53,385 bases of DNA from JALZDI01 sp036259355 (GTDB lineage: Bacteria; Actinomycetota; Actinomycetes; Propionibacteriales; Nocardioidaceae), in contig DATABY010000197.1 in assembly GCA_036259355.1 (NCBI GenBank), positions 1-53,385 of the forward strand. Reading direction: 5' to 3'. A program made the position numbers and the translations under genes. Shown piece by piece: positions 25,003 through 32,581 of this stretch; the first letter of the stretch is position 1; every line of letters begins with the position of its first letter. The notes under the pieces are model-generated. The model made no database searches. It was not told where the DNA came from and saw only the letters and a program-made list of their open reading frames with translations.

Positions 25003-26379
25003 CTAGAGCAGGCCGCCCGGCAGGTCGAGGTCCTCGCGCGTGCGCTCCAGCTGCTCCCGGGGGCCGTCGAGGCCCTTGCGGGTGCGGTCGAGCCCCTTGC
25101 GGGTGCCGTCGAGCAGCGGGTCCACCGGCTCGGTGAGCGGCTCGGTCACGTCGCCGAGGTCGCCGAGGTCCGGGCCGTCGGTCGAGCGTGGCGGCGGTGA
25201 GGGCGTCCTCGGGTCGAGCAGGTCACTGAGGTCGTCGAGGCGAGGCTGTCGTCGCGGCTGATCGCCGCCACCCTGGTCGGGTGCGGCGCCCTGGTCCTGC
25301 TGAGTCTGCGGTTGTCCGGCCGGTCCGCTCAGCTCGACGTCGGGGAGCTCGGGTGCGGCGTCGTCGGGAGCGGGCCGCGCCGGCGGCGCGTGGGCCCCGC
25401 CGGGACGTTGGCCGGTGGTCTCGTCTGCCCTGGACTTCTGGGTGTCGCTGAGGTCGGGCACGGTCAGCGGGCTGGTGCCGGGTACGTACGGCGAGGCGTT
25501 CTCGCCCAGCTGCGGCAGCGAGACCGGGTCGACCAGCAGGTCGAGCGGCGGCAGCGTGGACGTGCAGTCCGGGCAGGCCTGCGAGGCCTCGCCGTCCAGG
25601 GCCACCACGGTCTCGTCGGCGGCCACCACGGCGTCGCGCGCCTCCGGCGGCAGGGTCTGCGCGAGATCACTGAGGGTCTCGTGCGAGTCGGCGGTGAAGT
25701 CGCGCAGCGCCTGCAGGTCCGCCGGGTCGCCGCTCGCGGCGTAGGCGGCGAGGAGCCGCTCGCCACCGCCGGCGGCGTCGGCGGCGAAGTCGTCGAGCGT
25801 GCCCTCGATGGAGTCGAGGTCGGTGGCGGTGGGCGCGCCGTTGGAGCTCAGCGTCTCCGCCTCGTCGAGCCGGGTGGACGCGCGGTCGAGCAGCGCGCGA
25901 CCCTCGGCGCCGGCGCCACGTGCCAGCGAGACCTGCGCACTCTCGATCGTGCGCTTGACCGGGTAGAGCATCTGGCCCGGCAGCGCCTGCTCGCTGGCGG
26001 CGGCGACGCCGGTGCCGCCGCCGACCAACACCAGACCGGTGGCCACCGCCACCAGCCGGCGGCGCCGCCGTGCGGCGTACGCGTCGTCGGTGACGACCGG
26101 CCGGCCGCGACCGGGCGCAGCCTCTCCGCTGTCATCGCTCCGTGCGGCCGCCTGGGTCGGGAGCTCGACGGCCGCGGCCTCCATCAGCCGCTCGCGCAGC
26201 GTGTCACGGAACTCGGCACGGGGCTCGACGACGGGCACCGCGGCCAGCCGGGAGGCGGTGCCCAGCAGCCGCTGCAGCCGTGCGTCGGTCGTCTGCTCGC
26301 CGCCCTCCAGGGCGCGCGCGAGCTCCTCGGCGCGCCGCCGTGAGGCAAACAGCTCGACCATCGGTCCCATCCCGTCCAT
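25003..26379 (-). CDS. DUF5667-type single-pass membrane protein, probable anti-sigma partner
   Basis: This 458-residue protein has about 108 cytoplasmic residues, one transmembrane helix at about 109-128 after a RRRRR cluster, and a DUF5667-type exterior (SEQALPGQMLYPVKRTIESA) with long helices. The disordered tail is rich in Pro, Asp and Gln and ends with repeats of RTRKGLD. It lies just downstream of the BldN-like sigma factor, the place of the anti-sigma factor RsbN in Streptomyces. I infer a sigma-binding role for the N-terminal part, not shown by sequence alone. The start could also be the ATG at 26370 or 26361. A possible ECF promoter lies 46-74 nt upstream. Confidence 0.78.
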   Translation of the reverse strand: MDGMGPMVELFASRRRAEELARALEGGEQTTDARLQRLLGTASRLAAVPVVEPRAEFRDTLRERLMEAAAVELPTQAAARSDDSGEAAPGRGRPVVTDDAYAARRRRRLVAVATGLVLVGGGTGVAAASEQALPGQMLYPVKRTIESAQVSLARGAGAEGRALLDRASTRLDEAETLSSNGAPTATDLDSIEGTLDDFAADAAGGGERLLAAYAASGDPADLQALRDFTADSHETLSDLAQTLPPEARDAVVAADETVVALDGEASQACPDCTSTLPPLDLLVDPVSLPQLGENASPYVPGTSPLTVPDLSDTQKSRADETTGQRPGGAHAPPARPAPDDAAPELPDVELSGPAGQPQTQQDQGAAPDQGGGDQPRRQPRLDDLSDLLDPRTPSPPPRSTDGPDLGDLGDVTEPLTEPVDPLLDGTRKGLDRTRKGLDGPREQLERTREDLDLPGGLL

Positions 26380-26424
26380 CAGCCGGTCACCGGGCCGGCC
26401 GACCTGCCGTCCCGGACACCCCCG

Positions 26425-26453
26425 TAAACGACCAAACCGGGCCCTGGGTTATG
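26425..26453 (-). promoter_or_regulatory. Candidate ECF-type promoter before the DUF5667 gene
   Basis: On the minus strand CATAAC (26448-26453) and CGTTTA (26425-26430) are separated by 17 nt. AAC in the -35 and CGT in the -10 are the usual marks of ECF promoters, and these resemble what I recall of BldN targets. It would make the partner gene a target of the sigma factor encoded just upstream. Confidence 0.4.
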
Positions 26454-26478
26454 CGCTGTTCGCAAGGAGTTCGGCATC

Positions 26479-27276
26479 TCAGCGAATCCCCTCGGGCAAC
26501 AGCTTGGCCAGGTTGCGGACCGCGCGCAGCTGCAGCTGCTTGACCGCTCCCTCGGACCGCTCGAGCACCTGCGCGGTCTCGGCGATCGACATGCCCTGCA
26601 GGAACCGCAGCACGAGACACTCCTGCTGCTCGGCGGCGAGCTCGCGCAGGCCGCGCAGCAGCGCCTCGTTGGTGAGCCCCGCCAGTACGTCGTCCTCCGG
26701 CCCGGGGGTGGTCGTGTCGTGGTCGGACAGGTCGTCGGTGGCCATCTCCAGGCGAGTACGGCCGGCCTTGAAGTGGTCGGCCACCAGGTTGCGCGCGATC
26801 GTGATCAGCCAGGCGCCGAAGTCGCGGCCCTGCCACTTGAAGCTGGCCATGCTGCGGAGGGCGCGGAAGAAGGTCTCGCTGGTGAGGTCCTCGGCGAGGG
26901 CGTGCGCACCGACGCGGTAGTACAGGAACCGGTAGACGGTGCCGTTGTAGTGGTCGTACAGCAGCCCGAACGCCTCGGAGTCGCCGCCGCGCGCGAGGTC
27001 GACCAGCCCCATCATCCGGCTGGCCTCGGGGTCGTCGCCGCAGGGCGGGCGGTGGTCGCCCCGCGGGTGGTCTCCGTGGTGGCCGGCGCGCAGCGGCTCG
27101 CCGGTGGGTGCCTCCCCGAGCGCCTCGGCCATCAGCAGCCCGGAGAGCCGGGCCGGCGCGGAGGCGGTTGCGAGCATGCCGACGGAGGTGGCGACCGCAG
27201 GCACGCCTGCCGCCTGGAGTACCGCCAGGCGCAGCGCCGCGAGGCCCACGCGTGCGGACTCGTCCACCCGATGCAT
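26479..27276 (-). CDS. BldN-like ECF RNA polymerase sigma factor
   Basis: This 265-residue ECF sigma factor has region 2 at about 92-175 (FYRVGAHALAEDLTSETF-like, then FGAWLITIARNLVADHF) and region 4 at about 203-262 (VLRFLQGMSIAETAQVLERS). It carries an N-terminal extension of about 88 residues with a hydrophobic helix, comparable to the pro-sequence removed from Streptomyces BldN. Location supports this: in Streptomyces bldN also lies near rex-hem and the bS22/HTH genes. The ATG at 27276 is preceded by GGAGG. Conserved upstream elements are a TTCACA/TAAGAT promoter and a perfect palindrome resembling a BldD box. In non-sporulating relatives its role is not clear. Confidence 0.88.
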   Translation of the reverse strand: MHRVDESARVGLAALRLAVLQAAGVPAVATSVGMLATASAPARLSGLLMAEALGEAPTGEPLRAGHHGDHPRGDHRPPCGDDPEASRMMGLVDLARGGDSEAFGLLYDHYNGTVYRFLYYRVGAHALAEDLTSETFFRALRSMASFKWQGRDFGAWLITIARNLVADHFKAGRTRLEMATDDLSDHDTTTPGPEDDVLAGLTNEALLRGLRELAAEQQECLVLRFLQGMSIAETAQVLERSEGAVKQLQLRAVRNLAKLLPEGIR

Positions 27277-27322
27277 CGACTGTCTCCCTCCTCGGCCTCG
27301 AGGCCGAGGTCCCCATCGGGCG

Positions 27323-27352
27323 ATCTTAGGTCGAACGGGCGTGCCCTGTGAA
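27323..27352 (-). promoter_or_regulatory. Promoter of the BldN-like sigma gene
   Basis: On the minus strand TTCACA (27347-27352) and TAAGAT (27323-27328) are 18 nt apart. The leader to the ATG at 27276 would be about 40 nt and includes the GGAGG ribosome site. Confidence 0.55.
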
Positions 27353-27356
27353 CCCA

Positions 27357-27377
27357 TGCGTAACTATGAGTTACGCA
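27357..27377. promoter_or_regulatory. Perfect inverted repeat, candidate BldD-type operator
   Basis: TGCGTAACT and AGTTACGCA are exact reverse complements separated by ATG. The central 15 nt differ from the BldD box (nTnACnCWGnGTnAn) at one fixed position. It lies 5 nt upstream of the -35 of the sigma gene. Confidence 0.6.
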
Positions 27378-27422
27378 ACGCCGCGCTCTGGGCTGAGCAT
27401 GCCCCGCCGGGGTCGCTGCTAC

Positions 27423-28301
27423 TCACACCACCCGTCGGCGGATCGCCATGCCCGCCGCCACCGAGCCGGTGGCGGCTCCCGCGGCCGCGGCGGCCACCAG
27501 CCCGACGCGGGCCGCCTTGCGACCGGTCCGGTAGTCGCGCACGCGCCATCCGTTGGCACGGGCGTGGTCGCGCAGCCGGGAGTCGGGGTTGATCGCGCAG
27601 GGCTGGCCGACCATGGAGAGCATCGGCAGGTCGTTGAACGAGTCGGAGTAGGCCGCACACCGCTCCAGGTCGAGCCCCTCCGCCTCGGCGAGGGCGCGCA
27701 CCGCCTCCGCCTTCGCCGGACCGTGCAGCAGGTCGCCGACCAGCCGGCCGGTGTAGGCTCCGTCGACGTGCTCGGCCACGGTGCCGAGCGCACCGGTGAG
27801 GCCGAGCCGGTCGGCGATGATCCGCGCGATCTCCACCGGTGCGGCGGTCACCAGCCACACTCGCTGGCCCTGGTCGAGGTGTATCTGCGCGAGCGCTCGG
27901 GTGCCCGGCCAGATGCGGTGCGCCATCGCCTCGTCGAAGATCTCCTCGCTGAGCGTCTCCAGGTCCTCCACCCGCTGGCCGGCGATGAACGCCAGCGCAC
28001 TCTGCCGCGCCTCGGCGACGTGCTCGGGGTCTTCCGCGCCGGCCACGCGGAAGTACGCCTGCTGCCAGCCGAACCGCGCGATGTCCCGGGTGCGGAAGAA
28101 CTTGCGCCGGTACAGCCCCCGGGCGAGGTGGAACAGCGACGCGCCCTGCATGATCGTGTTGTCGACGTCGAAGAACGCGGCCGCGTGCGGGTCGGGCGGC
28201 ACCAGCAGGGACTGCTCCACCTCGGCGGCGGCAGCGGAGCCCTCGCCGGCCAGCACCGAGCGCCGGCGCAGGTCCCTCGGGGTCTGCGCAACACGGGTCA
28301 C
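27423..28301 (-). CDS. HAD-IB family hydrolase, SerB1-like
   Basis: This 292-residue protein has the HAD nucleophile motif FFDVDNTIM (D45, D47), motif II VTAAP, the Lys/Asp motifs AKAEAV and YSDSFNDLPML, and the helical cap expected for phosphoserine-phosphatase-like subfamily IB. It corresponds to Rv0505c (SerB1) in gene order. Members may act on lysophospholipids or phosphoserine, which sequence alone does not settle. The last 30 residues (VGLVAAAAAGAATGSVAAGMAIRR-like, interrupted here) form a hydrophobic helix that may anchor it to the membrane. A TAGTCT hexamer 6 nt before the GTG at 28301 implies a leaderless transcript. It is divergent from the acyl-CoA ligase. Confidence 0.88.
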   Translation of the reverse strand: MTRVAQTPRDLRRRSVLAGEGSAAAAEVEQSLLVPPDPHAAAFFDVDNTIMQGASLFHLARGLYRRKFFRTRDIARFGWQQAYFRVAGAEDPEHVAEARQSALAFIAGQRVEDLETLSEEIFDEAMAHRIWPGTRALAQIHLDQGQRVWLVTAAPVEIARIIADRLGLTGALGTVAEHVDGAYTGRLVGDLLHGPAKAEAVRALAEAEGLDLERCAAYSDSFNDLPMLSMVGQPCAINPDSRLRDHARANGWRVRDYRTGRKAARVGLVAAAAAGAATGSVAAGMAIRRRVV

Positions 28302-28431
28302 GCGGCAAGACTAACCGCCGCGGTGACCCCGGTGAGCAAACTCCGGGTGGCCGTCGCATGAGCGAAACCGGGGAGCCGCGACCGGCCTTGCGCCGTCGGG
28401 CCGGCCTTCCGCGGTGTGCGAGACTCGCCAC

Positions 28432-30057
28432 GTGGAGGCCCACGACCCCGATGTCGTACCGCAGTGGCCCACCAGCAACCTGGCTGCGCTGGCCACAGCG
28501 GCGGCGCGTGCCCGCCCCGACGGGGAGGCGTTGGTCGACGGTCGCCGACGGCTGACCTGGGCCGACCTGGCGCGTGAGTCCGCCGGTGTCGCTGCCGGCC
28601 TGTCCGCGCTCGGCCTCGTCGCCGGGCACCGGGTCGCGATCCTGCTGGGCAACCGGGCCGAGTTCGTCACCACCTATCTCGGTGCGCTGGGTGCCGGCCT
28701 GGTCGCCGTACCGATGAACCACCGGTCGCCGACAGGCGAGATCGTCCGGGTGCTGGCCGACGCCCAGGCCCGGGTGGTCGTCTGTGACGACACGACCGTG
28801 ACCGGCACGCGGGCGGCGGTCTCGGGCCTGGCGGACGCGCTGGAGGGGGCAGACGCCGAGCTGCGCGCGAGGGCCGTGGTGCCGCACGTCGTGGTCGTCG
28901 ACGCCCCCGCACTGCCCACCGAGCACACGTACGCCGACCTGGCCGCGACCGCCGGCACCCGCGTGCCCTCGCCGCAGGACCCCGAGGCGCTGGCGGCGCT
29001 GCTGTACACCGCCGGCACCAGCGGACGGCCGCGCGCGGCGATGCTCCCGCACCGGTCGCTGCTGGCCAACGTCGAGCAGGCGGCCGCGCTGACACCCCCG
29101 CCGCTGGAGCGCGACGACCGGGTGCTGGGACTGGTACCGCTGTTCCACGTCTACGGCCTGAACGCCGTGCTCGGCCAGGTGCTCCGACAGCACGCCTGCC
29201 TGGTGCTGGCCGAGCGCTTCGACGTCGAGGAGACGCTGACGCTGGTCGCGGAGGAGTCGGTCACCAACATCCCCGTGGCGCCACCGGTGCTCAGCGCCTG
29301 GACACAGCGCGACGACCTGGCCGACCGGCTCTCCGGTGTGCGCACCGTGCTGTCCGGGGCCTCTCCGCTGGCGCCCGAGGTCGCGCGCCGGTTCCAGGAG
29401 GCGACCGGCATCCCGGTGCACCAGGGGTACGGGCTGACCGAGGCCTCGCCGGTGCTCACCACGACGCTCGGCACGGGCGGCGCGCACAAACCCGGCTCGG
29501 TGGGTCGCCCCCTGCCCGGCGTCGAGATCAGGATCGGGGACGGGGGCGGCGCCGGCACCGACGACCAGGACCCCGGCGAGATATGGGTGCGCGGCGAGAA
29601 CCTGTTCTGCGGCTACTGGCCCACCGGGGAGGGCGGCCCGGGCCCCGGCGGGTGGTACGCGACCGGCGACATCGGCTACCTCGACGCCGACGGCGACCTG
29701 TTCCTCGTCGACCGGATGAAGGACATCGTGATCGTCTCCGGGTTCAACGTCTACCCGGTGGAGGTCGAGGAGGCGATCGGCGAGGTCACCGGGGTGGGGG
29801 AGGTGGCGGTGATCGGCACCGAGGACCCCGACACCGGTGAGGCGGTGGTCGCCTACGTCGTCCCAGACCCGATGTCCGGCCTCGCCGACGAGCGGATCGT
29901 GGTCGACGTACGCGCGCACTGTGAGGCCCGGCTCGCCCCGTTCAAGCGGCCACGGGAGGTGCACGTGGTCGACCACCTGCCGCACTCGGTCACCGGCAAG
30001 GTCGCCAAGGGCCGGCTGCGCGACACCGAGCAGCGGCGCGCGATGGGCCTGGCATGA
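28432..30057 (+). CDS. AMP-dependent acyl-CoA synthetase/ligase
   Basis: This 541-residue ANL enzyme activates a carboxylic acid as an acyl-adenylate and passes it to CoA. Motifs include the P-loop LLYTAGTSGRPRAAM at about 191-205, the YGLTEASPV adenine-binding segment, WYATGDIGYLDADG and the C-terminal hinge VDRMKDIVIVSGFNVYP. The catalytic lysine is in SVTGKVAKG. In the P-loop the usual Lys of GxPK is Arg. GTG at 28432 is supported by GAGACT 6 nt upstream; a longer start at 28414 would swallow that hexamer. It overlaps the glutaredoxin gene by 4 nt. Acid specificity is unknown. Confidence 0.92.
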   Translation: MEAHDPDVVPQWPTSNLAALATAAARARPDGEALVDGRRRLTWADLARESAGVAAGLSALGLVAGHRVAILLGNRAEFVTTYLGALGAGLVAVPMNHRSPTGEIVRVLADAQARVVVCDDTTVTGTRAAVSGLADALEGADAELRARAVVPHVVVVDAPALPTEHTYADLAATAGTRVPSPQDPEALAALLYTAGTSGRPRAAMLPHRSLLANVEQAAALTPPPLERDDRVLGLVPLFHVYGLNAVLGQVLRQHACLVLAERFDVEETLTLVAEESVTNIPVAPPVLSAWTQRDDLADRLSGVRTVLSGASPLAPEVARRFQEATGIPVHQGYGLTEASPVLTTTLGTGGAHKPGSVGRPLPGVEIRIGDGGGAGTDDQDPGEIWVRGENLFCGYWPTGEGGPGPGGWYATGDIGYLDADGDLFLVDRMKDIVIVSGFNVYPVEVEEAIGEVTGVGEVAVIGTEDPDTGEAVVAYVVPDPMSGLADERIVVDVRAHCEARLAPFKRPREVHVVDHLPHSVTGKVAKGRLRDTEQRRAMGLA

Positions 30058-30305
30058 CCCCGCCCGCGGGCAGCCGAGTGAGGTTGTACTCCAAGCCGGG
30101 CTGTCACCTGTGCGACGACGCCCGCACCGTGGTCGCGGCCGTCTGCGCCGATCTCGGCGTCTCCTGGGACGAGGTCGACATCACCACCGACGCCGACCTG
30201 TCCGCGCGGTACTGGGAGCAGATCCCGGTGACGCTCGTGGACGGGCGCCAGCACGACTTCTGGCGGGTCGACGCCCAGCGGCTGCGGGCCGCGCTGCAGC
30301 GATGA
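30054..30305 (+). CDS. Glutaredoxin-like (DUF836) thiol protein
   Basis: This 83-residue thioredoxin-fold protein has RVRLYSKPGCHLCDDA with the redox pair C17-x2-C20 and the conserved cis-proline segment IPVTLVDG. It matches the small glutaredoxin-like protein Rv0508 that precedes hemA in mycobacteria. It would act as a cytoplasmic disulphide reductant. Its ATG overlaps the ligase stop (ATGA). A 16-bp hairpin follows and probably ends this operon before rex. Confidence 0.92.
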   Translation: MTPPAGSRVRLYSKPGCHLCDDARTVVAAVCADLGVSWDEVDITTDADLSARYWEQIPVTLVDGRQHDFWRVDAQRLRAALQR

Positions 30306-30331
30306 GCCCGCGGCGACGCCGTACCGGGGAG

Positions 30332-30377
30332 GTTGTCAGGCGCTCGCCGGCTCCTGCTGCAGCGAGTGCCTGACAAC
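30332..30377. terminator. Long hairpin between the glutaredoxin gene and rex
   Basis: GTTGTCAGGCGCTCGC at 30332-30347 pairs with GCGAGTGCCTGACAAC at 30362-30377 over a 14-nt loop: 16 bp with a single G-U position. No T-run follows. It is best read as a terminator insulating rex-hem, though a protein-binding palindrome is possible. Confidence 0.65.
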
Positions 30378-30424
30378 TGTCCGGGTGAGGTCGGTCACGG
30401 TGCGTCTCGCCCGTTGTTCTCAAT

Positions 30425-30442
30425 TTGTTCTCACATTCACAA
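30425..30442. promoter_or_regulatory. Candidate Rex operator (ROP)
   Basis: TTGTTCTCACATTCACAA has the 18-nt frame of a Rex site (TTGTGAA-N4-TTCACAA): the right half is exact and the left keeps TTGT. It overlaps the promoter of rex, the usual place for autoregulation. A second TTGTTCTCA occurs 11 nt upstream. Confidence 0.6.
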
Positions 30443-30453
30443 ACTTCTAGAGT
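30425..30453 (+). promoter_or_regulatory. Promoter of the rex-hem operon
   Basis: TTGTTC at 30425-30430 and TAGAGT at 30448-30453 are 17 nt apart. The 5' leader to the GTG at 30522 would be about 62 nt. The Rex-like site covers the -35 and the start of the spacer, so bound Rex would block polymerase. Confidence 0.6.
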
Positions 30454-30521
30454 GGAGGGCACCGCCACTTCCGATGGCCCGACGGCCGAGTCATCCCATC
30501 CGCGCGCGGCCCAGGAGTACC

Positions 30522-31292
30522 GTGACCTCACGCAACCGCCGAAGCACCCATCGGGGGGACCGGCCGGACCGGGGAATCCCCGAGGCGACCGTTGCGCGGC
30601 TCCCGGTCTACCTGCGTGCGCTGACCGCCCTCTCGGAGCGCGGCATCGCCAGCGCCTCGAGCGAGGACCTCGCCTCGTCGGCCGGCGTCAACTCGGCCAA
30701 GCTGCGCAAGGACCTGTCCTACCTCGGCTCCTACGGCACCCGGGGCGTCGGCTACGACGTCGAGTACCTGCGCTACCAGATCGCCCGGGAGATCGGTTTG
30801 ACGCAGGACTGGCCGGTCGTCATCGTCGGGATCGGCAACCTCGGGCACGCGCTTGCCAACTACTCCGGCTTCGCGTCCCGCGGCTTCCGCGTGGCCTCGC
30901 TCGTGGACATCGACCCGGCCCGGGTCGGTGAGTGCGTCGGGCAGCTGACCATCGCGTCCTACGACGACCTGGCCACGATCGTGCGTGACAACGGGGTCGC
31001 GATCGGTGTGATCGCCACGCCGGCGGGTGCCGCCCAGACCGTCTGCGACGACCTGGTGGCCGCCGGGGTGACGAGCATCCTCAACTTCGCGCCTGCGGTG
31101 CTCGCGGTGCCGGCGGGGGTCGACGTGCGCAAGGTCGACCTGTCGATCGAGCTGCAGATCCTGGCCTACCACGAGCAGCGCAAGAGCCAGGCCGGGCAGA
31201 ACCACCCGCTCACCGAGCCGCTGACCCCGCCGTTGACCGACCTGGCCGTGACCGACGCCGCAACCGTCGCCGTGGAGGTGGAGTCAGCATGA
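30522..31292 (+). CDS. rex: Redox-sensing transcriptional repressor Rex
   Basis: Rex (256 residues) represses respiratory genes until a high NADH/NAD+ ratio releases it from DNA. The N-terminal winged helix (about 20-75) includes SSEDLASSAGVNSAKLRKDL. The Rossmann domain has VVIVGIGNLGHALANY (about 99-114) and SLVDIDPARVG. The C-terminal swapped helix and a Thr/Pro-rich tail complete it. The GTG at 30522, with AGGAG 4 nt upstream, gives the family length; an ATG at 30474 would add 16 unconserved residues. hemA follows with an ATGA overlap, as in Streptomyces rex-hemACD. Confidence 0.97.
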   Translation: MTSRNRRSTHRGDRPDRGIPEATVARLPVYLRALTALSERGIASASSEDLASSAGVNSAKLRKDLSYLGSYGTRGVGYDVEYLRYQIAREIGLTQDWPVVIVGIGNLGHALANYSGFASRGFRVASLVDIDPARVGECVGQLTIASYDDLATIVRDNGVAIGVIATPAGAAQTVCDDLVAAGVTSILNFAPAVLAVPAGVDVRKVDLSIELQILAYHEQRKSQAGQNHPLTEPLTPPLTDLAVTDAATVAVEVESA

Positions 31293-32581
31293 GCGTGCTG
31301 GTCGTAGGAGTGTCACACCGCTCCGCGCCGGTGCCGGTGCTCGAGCGGCTGGCGCTCGACGGCGACGGCGTGCAGAAGCTGGTCCACGACGTGCTGGACA
31401 GCCCGCACGTGAGCGAGGCCACCGTCGTCTCGACCTGCAACCGGGTCGAGATCTACGCCGAAGTCGACCGGTTCCACGGCAGCGTCGAGGATCTCTCGGC
31501 CCTGCTGGCCGTGCGCGCCGGTGAGCCTCCCGCCGACGTCGTCCCGCACCTGTACGTGCACTTCGACGAGGGCGCGGTGGCGCACCTGTTCGCGGTGGCC
31601 GCCGGCCTGGACTCCATGGTGGTCGGCGAGAGCCAGATCCTCGGCCAGGTGCGCGAGGCGCTGCGCCGCGGACAGGACGACGGTTCGGTGGGCTCGGCCC
31701 TGAACGCGCTGTTCCAGCAGGCGCTGCGGGTCGGCAAGCGCGCGCACGCCGAGACCGACATCGACCGGGCCGGGCAGTCGCTGCTGACGGTCGCGCTCGA
31801 CCAGATCGGTCGTGACCTCACCGGGCAGCGCGTGCTGGTCGTCGGCGCCGGGTCGATGGCCGGCCTCGCGGTCGCCACCGCCGCCCGCCGGGGCGCGGGT
31901 GAGGTCGTCGTCGCGAACCGCACCCCCGAGCGGGCCCACCGCCTCGCCGCCACCACCGGCGGCCGCGGAGTCGACCTCACGGCGCTGCCGCAGGAGCTCG
32001 CCGCCGCCGACCTGCTGATCTCGTGCACCGGGGCCACCGGCATGGTGCTCGGTCCGGACTCCGTCGGCCACGGCCGCGGCAAGCCGCTCGACGTGCTCGA
32101 CCTCGCCCTGCCGCACGACGTCGACCCCGCGGTCGGCGACCTGCCCGGCGTACGCCTGACCGGGCTGGCCGACCTGGCCCGCACGCTGGAGAACAGCGAG
32201 GCCGCCGTCGACATCGACTCGGTCCGGCGCATCGTCGCCGAGGAGGTCGCGGCCTTCGACGCGGCCCGGCGCGCCGCGCAGGTCACGCCGACCGTGGTCG
32301 CGCTGCGCTCGCTGGCCACCGACGTGGTCGAGGCGGAGATGCAGCGACTGACGGGCCGGCTACCCGAGCTCACGCCGGCCGCGCGGGCCGAGGTCGAGCA
32401 GGCCGTTCGCCGGGTCGCCGACAAGCTGCTGCACTCCCCGACGGTCCGCATCAAGGAGCTCGCGCAGCAGACCGGGACGGTCAGCTACACCGACGCGCTC
32501 GCAGAGCTGTTCGCGCTCGACCCCGACGCCGTCCACGCCGTCACCCGGCCCGAGGTGGAGAAGCCGGGAGGCGACACGTGA
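31289..32581 (+). CDS. hemA: Glutamyl-tRNA reductase
   Basis: HemA (430 residues) reduces glutamyl-tRNA(Glu) to glutamate-1-semialdehyde, the first committed step of C5 haem synthesis. The nucleophile Cys50 lies in VVSTCNRVEIY. GESQILGQVR, the NADPH motif VVGAGSMAGLAV and the C-terminal dimerisation helix are present. Its start overlaps rex and its stop overlaps hemC (GTGA), so production is tied to the Rex-controlled mRNA. The partner aminomutase hemL is about 5.7 kb downstream. Confidence 0.98.
   Translation: MSVLVVGVSHRSAPVPVLERLALDGDGVQKLVHDVLDSPHVSEATVVSTCNRVEIYAEVDRFHGSVEDLSALLAVRAGEPPADVVPHLYVHFDEGAVAHLFAVAAGLDSMVVGESQILGQVREALRRGQDDGSVGSALNALFQQALRVGKRAHAETDIDRAGQSLLTVALDQIGRDLTGQRVLVVGAGSMAGLAVATAARRGAGEVVVANRTPERAHRLAATTGGRGVDLTALPQELAAADLLISCTGATGMVLGPDSVGHGRGKPLDVLDLALPHDVDPAVGDLPGVRLTGLADLARTLENSEAAVDIDSVRRIVAEEVAAFDAARRAAQVTPTVVALRSLATDVVEAEMQRLTGRLPELTPAARAEVEQAVRRVADKLLHSPTVRIKELAQQTGTVSYTDALAELFALDPDAVHAVTRPEVEKPGGDT

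Noticed and set aside
27364..29985. 873-codon minus-strand frame opposite the acyl-CoA ligase
   Set aside because: The ligase and HAD genes explain the region; the frame crosses both and has no motif.
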